From contig JANYBS010000096.1 in the NCBI GenBank assembly GCA_025360715.1, forward strand, positions 1 to 59,828: 59,828 nucleotides of DNA. The letters are read 5' to 3'. This document shows, piece after piece, positions 45,146 through 53,769 of this stretch; position 1 is the stretch's first letter; each line of letters opens with the position of its first letter. A program made the translations under genes and the position numbers. The notes beneath the pieces are model-generated. The model was not told the DNA's origin. It searched no databases and saw nothing but the letters and a program-made list of their open reading frames with translations. Source of the stretch: Candidatus Eiseniibacteriota bacterium (GTDB taxonomy: Bacteria; Eisenbacteria; RBG-16-71-46).

Positions 45146-46704
45146 TTAGCCACGCGCTTGGGTGCATGGCGGACGCCACGCCGCACCGGATTCGCGGCGG
45201 CGCGCGCCTGCGCATGGTTCATGGCCAGCCAGCCGCCGCGGAAGCCCGCGACCTCGAGGCCGCGCTGCACGTAAGGGTTGCGGCGCATGACGCGCCACAC
45301 AAGCCCGCTGCGCCAGTTCTCGATCATCATCAGGATCGGGCCCTGATCGATGCCCAGTTGATCGGTATCGAACCAGCCCACGCCGGCCACGATGCGCCCC
45401 ATGCGCACAGGCACCAGCGTATCGGTGAGCGTGGGATTGAACGCGTCGACGAAGCCATATTCGTTGAACACGTTCTCGCCGAAGCGCTCGCGCATGGCGA
45501 CCAGCGCGGGCAGCGCGATCTCGGGGCGGAACGGCATGGAGCCCGCCGCTGCGGTGGGCGCGATCGTGCCGTCATCGGTGATGTGCTGCACCGACACGCC
45601 GCGGCCAGCGTAGGTGTGGAACTGCCGCGAGAGGCCGTTCACGCTCATCACGGTGTCGATGGGCCCGTCGCAGGCGGTGATGCCCCACATCTGCCCGCCG
45701 TAGTCCTTCCAGCCCATGGGGTTCGCGACGGCGTAGCGGTACTGCGACTCGGTGGCGAGCTGCGAATTCTTGAAGAAGTCCGTGGCGTGCAGGCGCATGG
45801 CATCGTCCTGGATGCCACGGAAATCCACCCAGCAGTGCGTGTACTGATGGCCGAACAGGGGCGGGAAGCACAGGTGATTCACACCCTGGAACGAATCCCA
45901 CACGTAGTGCTTCTGGTAGCCGCGCCACAGGTCGATGCCACAGCCGTGCGAGGGCGAACCCATCGCGAGCAGATGCAGGATCACCGTCTCGTTCAAGCCG
46001 CCCCAGTCGTAGGGCAGGAATCCGGTCTCGGGGAACCAGCCCAGCGTGAGCAGCGGCTTGTGATTCTGCGCCCACGCGAAATCCACGCGGCGGTAGATCG
46101 AATCGGCGAGCGCGCGGATCTCGACCTCGCGGGGATCGCCATGGTCGAAGTAGCTGCTCGCGAACAGCACGCCGCCCAGCAACAGCGCGGTGTCCTGCGT
46201 GGAGAGCTCCACATCGGGAGCCCAGCGCGTGCCGGTCTTGGTGTCGAGGAAGTGATAGTAGAAACCGCGGTAGCCACTCGCGCCCATTCGGCTCGTGTCC
46301 TGCGGCGCAGACATAAGCCAGCGCAGCGCGTTGAGCGTGCGCTCGATGCCCTGGTCGCGCGTGATGTACAAGCGCTCGATGCCGATCGGCCACGCCGAGA
46401 GCGAGAAGCCCATGGCGGCCACGCTCACGAACGACTTGGCCGGCGCACGGTCGGGCGTGAGACCGGTCGCTGCGTCGCTCTTGTCCCAGAACCACTGGAA
46501 CGTGCGGTGCTCGAGCGTGTCGGCGAATGCCAGCTCGCGCTCGCTCGGGCGATGATCCTGCGCCGGCGCGGTGACCGGCACGGGCGGATGGCCGCCATGG
46601 CGGCGCGCGTGACGGCGCCGCGCCGAAGCGTCGTGAGGCTGGAATACGAACGCGATGAGCAGTAGCAGTGCGAACCATCGTGGCATGGGCAGCGGCATCC
46701 GCAT
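45142..46704 (-). CDS. second GH144-type (Glycoamylase domain) glucanase, no sorting tail
   Basis: 520-residue exported enzyme homologous to the one at 25144-26763. Signal peptide about 1-28 (FQPHDASA), then a His/Arg/Pro-rich linker (about 29-52) and the catalytic (alpha/alpha)6 domain (about 55-490). The conserved Glu lies in GGLNETVILHLLAMGSPSHG (about residue 237); HQYTHCWVDFRG and DGTIAPTAAAGSMPF match family blocks. It lacks the sorting tail of its paralogue, so it is probably periplasmic, acting on partly cut glycan. It starts 3 bases after the LacI-2 stop and overlaps the binding-protein gene, so it belongs to the ABC operon. Confidence 0.87.
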   Translation of the reverse strand: MRMPLPMPRWFALLLLIAFVFQPHDASARRRHARRHGGHPPVPVTAPAQDHRPSERELAFADTLEHRTFQWFWDKSDAATGLTPDRAPAKSFVSVAAMGFSLSAWPIGIERLYITRDQGIERTLNALRWLMSAPQDTSRMGASGYRGFYYHFLDTKTGTRWAPDVELSTQDTALLLGGVLFASSYFDHGDPREVEIRALADSIYRRVDFAWAQNHKPLLTLGWFPETGFLPYDWGGLNETVILHLLAMGSPSHGCGIDLWRGYQKHYVWDSFQGVNHLCFPPLFGHQYTHCWVDFRGIQDDAMRLHATDFFKNSQLATESQYRYAVANPMGWKDYGGQMWGITACDGPIDTVMSVNGLSRQFHTYAGRGVSVQHITDDGTIAPTAAAGSMPFRPEIALPALVAMRERFGENVFNEYGFVDAFNPTLTDTLVPVRMGRIVAGVGWFDTDQLGIDQGPILMMIENWRSGLVWRVMRRNPYVQRGLEVAGFRGGWLAMNHAQARAAANPVRRGVRHAPKRVAK

Positions 46705-46707
46705 CGG

Positions 46708-47769
46708 CTATCCCTCCTTGCCGGCCGGCAGCCGGTCGCTGGCACGCCGGCGCAGGCGCAGGTCATTCGGCTTGAGCGCACCGCAGGAGCCGCGCACCAC
46801 GAGGGTGGTCGGCAGGAGTTCATGGTGCCGTGCGCCGGCCTTGGGCTCGCGCTGGCGGCGCAGCAAGAGATCCACCGCGCGCTCGCCGAGCAACGCCGTA
46901 TTCACTCGCACGGTGGTGAGCGAGGGCGACAGGTAACGCGCCATGGCGATGTCATCGAAGCCGGCGACCGCCATGCCGGTGGGGGGATGCACGCCGGCGT
47001 CATGCAGCGCGCTCACGACTCCCACCGCCATATGGTCGTTGGCCACGAACAGCGCGCTCGCTCGCGGCTCCGCGCGCAGTACCGACTGCACGACTTCGTA
47101 GCCGGAAGGCTCGGTGAAGTTGCCGGGGAACTCCAGCGCTTCGCAAGGCTCGATGCCCGCCTCGCGCAGAGCCGCACGATAACCCTGCAGCCGTTGTACG
47201 GCATCCAGGTTGTGCTGCGGCCCGCGCACGATCGCGATGCGCGTGTGGCCCAGGCCCAGAAGGTGTCGCGTCATGTCGTGCGCGCCCTGGAAGTTCGAGA
47301 TCGAGATCGTGTCGCACTGATCGACCGCTTGTCCGGGATTGAGCAGCACCGTCGGACAGCTGAGCGCGAGACTCGCGATCGCCGCCGGCGCATCGATGTC
47401 GGGCGCCATCACGATCACTCCGTCGATACGGCCGCTCATCATGCGCAACGCATCTCCCAGCGCTTCGCTGTCGGCGTGCGAACTGGAGACGAGCAGGTGG
47501 AAGCCGTTCGCGCGCGCCGCCAGGTCGGCGCCGCGGATGACCTCGGAGAAGAACTCGCCATGGATGTCGGGCAGCAGGACGCCCAGCGCATGCGTCTTGT
47601 TGGTGATCAGGCTGCGCGCCACGCCGTTGGGCCAGTAATGCAGCTTGGCGGCCACCTCACGCACCGTCTGCGTGGTATCGGCGCTCACCAGCGAACTCTC
47701 GTTGAACACGCGCGAGACCGTGGCGATCGAGACACCCGCCTCGCGAGCGACATCACGGATGGTGGCCAT
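46708..47769 (-). CDS. LacI-family transcriptional regulator (LacI-2)
   Basis: 353-residue regulator with N-terminal helix-turn-helix (ATIRDVAREAGVSIATVSRVFNE) and sugar-sensing PBP-like domain. Its DNA-binding segment is nearly the same as in LacI-1, predicting the same operator, and the two share the segment LPD(L/I)HGEFFSEVIRG. GGAGG lies 4 bases before the ATG. It is the first gene of the operon LacI-2, GH144, binding protein, two permeases, six-hairpin enzyme. The operator at 47836-47849 is 67 bases upstream, so autorepression and induction by an imported sugar are likely. Confidence 0.94.
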   Translation of the reverse strand: MATIRDVAREAGVSIATVSRVFNESSLVSADTTQTVREVAAKLHYWPNGVARSLITNKTHALGVLLPDIHGEFFSEVIRGADLAARANGFHLLVSSSHADSEALGDALRMMSGRIDGVIVMAPDIDAPAAIASLALSCPTVLLNPGQAVDQCDTISISNFQGAHDMTRHLLGLGHTRIAIVRGPQHNLDAVQRLQGYRAALREAGIEPCEALEFPGNFTEPSGYEVVQSVLRAEPRASALFVANDHMAVGVVSALHDAGVHPPTGMAVAGFDDIAMARYLSPSLTTVRVNTALLGERAVDLLLRRQREPKAGARHHELLPTTLVVRGSCGALKPNDLRLRRRASDRLPAGKEG

Positions 47770-47835
47770 GGTCCTCCGCATCGAGAGTGCTGCGCGACAA
47801 GCTGTGCACGCGGCACAGACAGGGCGAGTATCGTA

Positions 47836-47849
47836 TGTAACCGTTTACA
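47836..47849. promoter_or_regulatory. LacI-family operator TGTAACCGTTTACA before LacI-2
   Basis: TGTAACCGTTTACA is the third member of the TGTAANCGNTTACA set, one position from a perfect inverted repeat. It lies 67 bases upstream of the LacI-2 start and 172 bases upstream of the divergent OB-fold-like gene. Confidence 0.78.
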
Positions 47850-48020
47850 ACTCTGTCCTCACACTGTCAATCCAAAGCCGCCGACATTGTGCTCCGGCAG
47901 GCAGGACGGACGCCAGCGGGAACCCACTTCCGCCCGCGCCGGGGTTTGCCGCCGTCGCCGCGATGGTGTTCCCTGCGCTCACCCCACGCGCGCCGTGCCC
48001 ACTTGCCGGAGGCCCCCTTG

Positions 48021-48851
48021 ATGTTCCCTCGACTCGCGCCGCTGCTCGCTTGCGCCGCCCTGCTTGTTGCAACCGCCGCGTTCGGCGATCCCATCGGCCC
48101 GCTGCACACCAAGGCCGGCGGCGCGCTCGTGGGCAAACCCGCCACGGTGCGCGGCGTGGTCACGGGGGTCTACACCACCGCCAAGGTGACGCGTATGTAC
48201 CTGCAAGACGACACGGGCGGCCTTTGCCTGTACGGCTCGCCGGTCACCTGCGCGGCGCTCGGCGATTCGATCGAAGCCACGGGTACCGTGGTCAGCTACA
48301 GCGGCCTCACCGAGCTCTCCGGCAAAGCCGATGCGCCGCTCGTGGTGACGAAGCTGGGCCGCGCCTCGGCGCCTCCCAAGCCGGCATCGCTGTCGATCAG
48401 CCAGTTGAATGCTGCAGAGCAAGCCGACGGCAGCGAGCCCGACGAGTCGCGCCTGGTGACGATCGCGAATGTCTTCATCCACATGAGCGACGGCAGTGCG
48501 CCTGCGGAAGGTGCGCGCTTCAAGGGCGACACGAACTACCGCCTGGTGCCAGCGGGCGCTGCGGGCGCTGTGGGCGCCGGGGGCCCCGACACCAGCGCCG
48601 CGTACGGGCTGCTGCGCGTGCAAGACGCCGAAGGCTGCGACGGCCTTGCGTCGCTCGATGGCGCGGCGATCCCTTTGGGCGCGATGAACGTGACAGGCGT
48701 CGTCTCACAGCACGCCGATCGCACCACGGGCAAGGGCGGCTATCAGCTGCTGCCGCGCACGCCCGCCGACCTGCAGGCCGCGGCTGCCAAGGGCGCGGCT
48801 GCCAAGGCCGAAACTGCCAAGGCCGCGGCGAGCAAGCCCGCGGATCACTGA
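48021..48851 (+). CDS. secreted OB-fold-like protein with Ala/Lys-rich tail
   Basis: 276-residue exported protein. Signal peptide about 1-22 (LVATAAFG). Residues about 25-115 look like an OB-fold module of the YhcR/DUF5689 nucleic-acid or ligand-binding type (ATVRGVVTGVYTTAKVTRMYLQDDTGGLCLYGSP, GDSIEATGTVVSYSGLTELSG), probably repeated in the second half (RLVTIANVFI, GAMNVTGVVSQ). The end is a low-complexity Ala/Lys repeat (KGAAAKAETAKAAASK). GGAGG lies 8 bases before the ATG. The function is not known; its divergent position to LacI-2 may put it under the same operator. Confidence 0.7.
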   Translation: MFPRLAPLLACAALLVATAAFGDPIGPLHTKAGGALVGKPATVRGVVTGVYTTAKVTRMYLQDDTGGLCLYGSPVTCAALGDSIEATGTVVSYSGLTELSGKADAPLVVTKLGRASAPPKPASLSISQLNAAEQADGSEPDESRLVTIANVFIHMSDGSAPAEGARFKGDTNYRLVPAGAAGAVGAGGPDTSAAYGLLRVQDAEGCDGLASLDGAAIPLGAMNVTGVVSQHADRTTGKGGYQLLPRTPADLQAAAAKGAAAKAETAKAAASKPADH

Positions 48852-48871
48852 CCACCCCACGGAGGCATGCG

Positions 48872-50161
48872 TTGGACGCACACATGATCGCCCGCCGCGA
48901 GCGCGTCGCGGCTGCATGGGCACTCACCGATGAAGTCGTGCTGATCGCGGCTGGCGAGAGCGTGAGCATCCCCGGCGGCGCGGACCAGACGTATCCATTC
49001 TTATCGCACTCGGACTACTACTACCTCGCGCAACAGGAGTGTCCGGGCGGCGTCGTGGCCTTCGATGCGAAGGAGGGCTGGATCGACTTCGTGCCCGAGG
49101 TCACCGAAGCCGAGCGCGTGTGGGAGGGCCGCACCGATGCTCCGGGCACGCCGCTGTCTCAATTAGGCGGCTGGCTCGCGTCACGCCGCGGCCGCGCGAT
49201 CGTCACGCTGGGCGCGGGGCTGCCGGGGCAGCGCGGCGCGCATCCGCGGGCGGCAGCCTTGGCCGAAGCGCTGTTGCACGCGCGCCGGCCCAAGGATGCC
49301 GTCGAGGCGGCGCGGCTGCGCGCGGCAAGCGCCGCCACGGCAGCGGGATATGCCTCGGTCATGAAATTCGCGCGGGCGGGAATGACCGAGCGCCAGGTGC
49401 AGATCGAGCTCGAGGCAGGCTTCTTCCGTGGCGGCGGCACGCGCACCGGCTACGGCACCATCGTCGGCGCGGGCACGCACAGCGCTGTGCTGCATTTCGA
49501 GCCAGGCGCGCGCGTGCTCGCCCCCGGCGATACGCTCCTGATCGACGCCGGCGCCGAGATCGACCGCTACACCGCCGACGTCACGCGCACCTACCGAGTG
49601 GCCGGCGGCGGCGATCCCGGGTTCTTCAAAGCCCTCTACGAGGTCGTGCTCCGAATGGAGACGCGCGGCATCGACCGATGCGTGGCCGGCGCGGAGTGGC
49701 GCGACATCCATCTTGCCGCATGCCGCGAGGCGATCGAAGGACTGGTCGCGCTGGGGCTCATGAAGGGCGCCACCGATGTGCTGCTCGAGCGCGACGCCCA
49801 TGCGCTGTTCTTCCCGCACGGCTTGGGCCACATGGTCGGCTTGGGCGTGCGCGATGCGAGCGGCTACCTGCCCGGGCGCGTGCGCTCGAACCGCCCGGGC
49901 CTGAACATGCTGCGCACCGACCTGCCGCTGGAGCCGGGCTACTGCATCACAGTGGAGCCGGGCTTGTACTTCATCCCCGCGCTGCTCACCGACGCTGGCC
50001 GTCGCGAGAAGTACGCCGACGCCGTGGTGTGGAGCAAGGTCGATGCGTTGCTCGGCTTTGGCGGCATCCGCATCGAGGACGACGTGCTGGTCACGAGCGG
50101 CGCGCCGGAAGTGCTCACCGCAGCGATCCCGAAGGACATCGGCGCGGCGCTGCTCGCGTAG
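48872..50161 (+). CDS. pepP: Xaa-Pro aminopeptidase (M24B family, PepP-like)
   Basis: 429-residue metallopeptidase removing an N-terminal residue linked to proline. An N-terminal creatinase-like domain (about 1-165) precedes the pita-bread domain. All five dimetal ligands are visible: Asp near 224 (LLIDAGAE), Asp near 235 (YTADVTRTY), His near 316 (HGLGHMVGLG), Glu near 360 (TVEPGLY) and Glu near 401 (GIRIEDD). I chose TTG at 48872 because GGAGG is 6 bases before it; an in-frame ATG lies 12 bases on. It follows the OB-fold-like gene by 20 bases and may share its transcript. Confidence 0.93.
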   Translation: MDAHMIARRERVAAAWALTDEVVLIAAGESVSIPGGADQTYPFLSHSDYYYLAQQECPGGVVAFDAKEGWIDFVPEVTEAERVWEGRTDAPGTPLSQLGGWLASRRGRAIVTLGAGLPGQRGAHPRAAALAEALLHARRPKDAVEAARLRAASAATAAGYASVMKFARAGMTERQVQIELEAGFFRGGGTRTGYGTIVGAGTHSAVLHFEPGARVLAPGDTLLIDAGAEIDRYTADVTRTYRVAGGGDPGFFKALYEVVLRMETRGIDRCVAGAEWRDIHLAACREAIEGLVALGLMKGATDVLLERDAHALFFPHGLGHMVGLGVRDASGYLPGRVRSNRPGLNMLRTDLPLEPGYCITVEPGLYFIPALLTDAGRREKYADAVVWSKVDALLGFGGIRIEDDVLVTSGAPEVLTAAIPKDIGAALLA

Positions 50162-50186
50162 CCTCGCGCACAGCGTGAGACGACTC

Positions 50187-50216
50187 GGCCCCCGCGAGCA
50201 TGCGTTCGCGGGGGCC
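50187..50216. terminator. bidirectional terminator between pepP and pckG
   Basis: GGCCCCCGCGA (50187-50197) and TCGCGGGGGCC (50206-50216) form an 11-bp perfect stem with an 8-base loop between convergent genes. Short T/A ends on both sides suit two-way use. Confidence 0.8.
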
Positions 50217-50240
50217 TTCGCATGCTCGCTTGCGAGTGCG

Positions 50241-52043
50241 TCAGACGCGCGAGCCTGCCGCCTGCAGACGCTGCTCGAGCGCCTGAAGTTCGGCCTTCAA
50301 CCCCTGCGGAAGCTTGGCGCCGAATTTTTCATAGTGCTTGTGGATCTCGCCCAACTGGTGCGTCCAGCCGTCCAGGTCCACGCGGAGCAGTTCGTCCATG
50401 GAGGCGGCAGGGACGCTGAGCCCACTCATGTCGAGCGCGCCCTGCTCGGGCAGGCGTCCGATCGGCGTTTCGACGGCGTTGGCGCTGCCGGTGACGCGCT
50501 CGAACACCCACTTGAGCACGCGACTGTTCTCGCCGTAACCCGGCCACAGGAACTTGCCGTCGGCGCCCTTGCGGAACCAATTCACGTAGAAGATGCGCGG
50601 CAGCTTGGCGCCGTCGGCGCCAGCTCCGATCTTGAGCCAGTGCGCGAAGTAGTCGCCCATGTGATAGCCGCAGAACGGCAACATCGCGAACGGATCGAAA
50701 CGCAGCGCGCCCACGGCGCCCGTTGCTGCGGCCGTGGTCTCCGAGCTCATGATCGAGCCCAGGAACGTGCCGTGCTGCCACGACATGGCTTCGTTCACCA
50801 GCGGCATCACCGTCGCGCGCCGGCCGCCGAAGAGAATCGCCGAGATCGGCACACCCTTGGGATCCTCCCACTCCGGCGCGATGCAGGGGCACTGACTCGC
50901 CGGCACGCAGAAGCGGGCGTTCGGATGCGCGGCCTTGCGGCCGCTCGCGGGTGTCCACGGGCGGCGCAGCCAGTCGGTGAGCTCGGCCGGTGGCGTGTCG
51001 GTCATCTCCTCCCACCACACATCGCCGTCTGCGGTAAGAGCGCAATTCGTGAAGACGGTGTTGGAGCCGATCGTCTTCATCGCGTTGGGGTTGCTCTTCA
51101 TGCTCGTGCCCGGCGCCACGCCGAAGAATCCGGCTTCCGGGTTGATGGCGTGCAGGCGGCCATCGGCGCCGAACTTCATCCACGCGATGTCGTCGCCGAC
51201 CGTCTCGACCTTCCAGCCCGGCAGCGTGGGCGTGAGCATGGCCAGATTCGTCTTGCCGCAGGCCGAAGGGAACGCCGCGGCGACATAGATCTTCTTACCC
51301 GCCGGATCCGTGATCGACAGGATCAGCATGTGCTCGGCGAGCCAGCCCTCATCGCGCGCCTGTACCGAGGCGATGCGCAGCGCGTGGCACTTCTTGCCCA
51401 GCAGCGCATTGCCGCCGTAGCCCGAGCCGTACGACCAGATCTCGCGAGTCTCCGGGAAGTGGCAGATGTACTTGGTGCTCGCGTTGCACGGCCACGGCGA
51501 ATCGGGCGTGTTGGCTTCCTTGAGGGGCGCGCCCACGGAATGCAGGCCGCGTACGAACTCACCATCACCCAGCACGTCGAGCACCTTCGTACCCACGCGC
51601 GCCATCACGTGCATGCTCGCGACCACGTAAGGCGAATCCGTGAGCTCCACACCGATCTTGGCGATCGGCGAGCCGATGGGCCCCATGCTGTAAGGGATCA
51701 CGTACATGGTGCGACCCTTCATCGCCCCTTGAAAGAGCCCGGCGAGCGTCTTCTTGCTCTCGGCGGGGTCGCGCCAGTTGTTGGTGGGGCCCGCGTCGTC
51801 CTTGGAGTTCGAGCAGATGAACGTGAACTCCTCGACACGCGCGACATCGGCGGGATCGGAGCGCACGAACACGCTGTTCGGCCGCTTCTGCGGATCCATC
51901 GGGATCGCCGTGCCCGACTGGATCATGAGCCGCAGCATCTCTTGGTATTCACCTTGGGTGCCGTCGCACCAGAGGACCTTGTCGGGCTGGCACATGGCGG
52001 CCATCTCCTCGACCCAGGTCTTCAGCTTGCTATTCGTCGTCAT
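50241..52043 (-). CDS. pckG: phosphoenolpyruvate carboxykinase (GTP)
   Basis: 600-residue GTP-dependent PEPCK converting oxaloacetate plus GTP to PEP, CO2 and GDP, the entry step to gluconeogenesis. The P-loop-like kinase-1 motif is [12 protein letters not shown]; the mobile-loop and metal sites appear in [13 protein letters not shown] and [17 protein letters not shown]. Length and motifs match the GTP family, not the shorter ATP family. The start ATG encodes [10 protein letters not shown]. It is divergent from the dGTPase gene, with a 274-base shared region. No regulatory site was recognised there. Confidence 0.96.
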   Translation of the reverse strand: MTTNSKLKTWVEEMAAMCQPDKVLWCDGTQGEYQEMLRLMIQSGTAIPMDPQKRPNSVFVRSDPADVARVEEFTFICSNSKDDAGPTNNWRDPAESKKTLAGLFQGAMKGRTMYVIPYSMGPIGSPIAKIGVELTDSPYVVASMHVMARVGTKVLDVLGDGEFVRGLHSVGAPLKEANTPDSPWPCNASTKYICHFPETREIWSYGSGYGGNALLGKKCHALRIASVQARDEGWLAEHMLILSITDPAGKKIYVAAAFPSACGKTNLAMLTPTLPGWKVETVGDDIAWMKFGADGRLHAINPEAGFFGVAPGTSMKSNPNAMKTIGSNTVFTNCALTADGDVWWEEMTDTPPAELTDWLRRPWTPASGRKAAHPNARFCVPASQCPCIAPEWEDPKGVPISAILFGGRRATVMPLVNEAMSWQHGTFLGSIMSSETTAAATGAVGALRFDPFAMLPFCGYHMGDYFAHWLKIGAGADGAKLPRIFYVNWFRKGADGKFLWPGYGENSRVLKWVFERVTGSANAVETPIGRLPEQGALDMSGLSVPAASMDELLRVDLDGWTHQLGEIHKHYEKFGAKLPQGLKAELQALEQRLQAAGSRV

Positions 52044-52317
52044 GGCAATGGCCCGTTTCTTGGGTTTTCACCGCGAGAGATAGGGCGCCCTGTCCGGACA
52101 CCCCTGCATGCATCTGAGATTCACCACTGCGAGTCTAGGCCCGGCCTGCGAGCGCCGCAACCGAGTTGCCGATTGCGCGAACTGTTTGTCGCTCGTTGCC
52201 GGGCGCTCCCGCGCGGGCCGGGGCGGTGCGGCCGCTTGACCGCGCGAGCCTACCCGCTACCTTGCAAGGCTCCGTCCACATTCGTGCACCCAACCTTCCG
52301 AAGAGATCCCCGCCTCC

Positions 52318-53658
52318 ATGTCCTCGATGAGCGACCGCTGGCTGTCCCTGCTTTCCACCGCCCGTCTGGGTGATTCCACGACGGCGCAGGCCCCGGCGCG
52401 CTCACCGTTCCAGCGCGACTACGACCGGATCCTCTTCAGCGGCCCGTTCCGCCGTCTTGCAGACAAGACTCAGGTCTTCCCCATGCCGTACGACGACCAC
52501 GTGCATTCGCGGCTCACGCACTCGCTTGAGGTGGCCTCGATCGGGCGCTCGCTGGGCACGCTGGTCGGCGGCCGTGTGCTCGAGCGCGAGAGCGCGCTCG
52601 CGACGCATCACGATGCTCGCGACTTTGGCGACTGCGTGGCAGCAGCGTGCCTCGCGCATGACCTGGGCAATCCGCCGTTCGGGCACGTGGGCGAAGATGC
52701 GATCCGCGAGTACTTTCAGCAGGACTCGCGGTTGCTGGAAGGCCTTAGTGAACGGCAGCGCAGCGACCTCACGAACTTCGAAGGCAACGCGCAGACATTC
52801 CGCATCGTCACGCGGCTCGAGCGCCCCACACGCACCGGCGGCCTGCAACTCACGCTTGCAACGCTGGGTGCGCTGGTCAAGTACCCGTGCTCGTCCATCA
52901 CCGCCAGCCATTCGTCGCAACGCAAGAGCGCGCGCAAACCAGGACTGTTCGACGCCGACATCGCGGTGTTCTCGGACTTGGCCGATGCGCTTGGCCTAAC
53001 GCCCATCGGCAACGAACACTGGCAGCGCCACCCGCTCGCGCTGCTCATGGAAGCCGCCGACGACATCGCCTACCTGCTCCTCGACCTGGAAGACGGCCTG
53101 CGGCTCAAGCACGTGCCCGAGGCGCTCTTCGTGCAATGCCTGGCGCCGCTCTGCCAGGCCGATCCGCGCTGCCCCGACCTGACGCCGGAAGCCGGCGACT
53201 ACGCCTCGAGGCTGGACCGTGCCGATCTCCTGCGCGCGATCGCCATCAACACGCTGGTGCATGATGCCGCCGACGCTTTCATGGGTTCTCACGACGCGAT
53301 CGTCGACGGCACGTTCGGCAACGCGCTCGAAGCCAATATGAAGCATCAAGGCAGCATGAAGGCCATCCAGACCGTCTGCCTGGAGCGCTGCTACCGCGCG
53401 CGCGACGTGCTCAAGATGGAACTCTCCGGCGCCGAAGCGATCCAAGGCCTGCTGCAGATCTTCATCGGCGCGTTGCGCGACGAGCACTCGCTGCGCGGTG
53501 AACATATGCGCCGGCTCTATCCCAAGCAGTTCGCCGCGGGTACGGCCTACGAGCGCCTGCAGCGCCTGACCGATCACCTCTCGGGCATGACCGATCACTA
53601 CGCGGTGCGGCTCTACCGCGAACTGCGCGGCATGCGCTACCCGGGCGGGCGGGATTAG
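52318..53658 (+). CDS. dgt: deoxyguanosinetriphosphate triphosphohydrolase (dGTPase)
   Basis: 446-residue HD-domain enzyme hydrolysing dGTP (or other dNTPs) to the nucleoside and triphosphate. The N-terminal SPFQRDYDRILFSGPFRRLADKTQV is the family hallmark. Metal ligands are His68 (RLTHSLEVASIG), His114-Asp115 (CLAHDLGNPPFGHVGE) and a later Asp in EAADDIAYLLLDLEDG. The length suits the type 1 (Dgt) subfamily. A perfect terminator follows. Confidence 0.95.
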   Translation: MSSMSDRWLSLLSTARLGDSTTAQAPARSPFQRDYDRILFSGPFRRLADKTQVFPMPYDDHVHSRLTHSLEVASIGRSLGTLVGGRVLERESALATHHDARDFGDCVAAACLAHDLGNPPFGHVGEDAIREYFQQDSRLLEGLSERQRSDLTNFEGNAQTFRIVTRLERPTRTGGLQLTLATLGALVKYPCSSITASHSSQRKSARKPGLFDADIAVFSDLADALGLTPIGNEHWQRHPLALLMEAADDIAYLLLDLEDGLRLKHVPEALFVQCLAPLCQADPRCPDLTPEAGDYASRLDRADLLRAIAINTLVHDAADAFMGSHDAIVDGTFGNALEANMKHQGSMKAIQTVCLERCYRARDVLKMELSGAEAIQGLLQIFIGALRDEHSLRGEHMRRLYPKQFAAGTAYERLQRLTDHLSGMTDHYAVRLYRELRGMRYPGGRD

Positions 53659-53706
53659 GCGCCTCGCGCCGCGCGGCCCAGCGGGCTGCGAAGGTCCGTG
53701 CAATTG

Positions 53707-53741
53707 CCGAAGGCTCCCGGGATCGCTCCGGGAGCCTTCGG
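53707..53741. terminator. perfect 14-bp bidirectional terminator
   Basis: CCGAAGGCTCCCGG (53707-53720) pairs fully with CCGGGAGCCTTCGG (53728-53741) around 7 bases, followed by a pyrimidine-rich TTCTCTT on the plus strand. It separates dgt from the convergent secreted protein gene. Confidence 0.85.
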
Positions 53742-53769
53742 CGTTCTCTTGCGACTCGCAGCGCTAGGA

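Noticed and set aside
25144-46704. Reading the two Glycoamylase-domain proteins as starch-degrading glucoamylases
   Set aside because: Family PF10091 was reclassified as GH144 after beta-1,2-glucanase activity was found, and the GH94, GH1 and CBM9-like neighbours fit beta-glucan use; no alpha-glucan enzymes are present.
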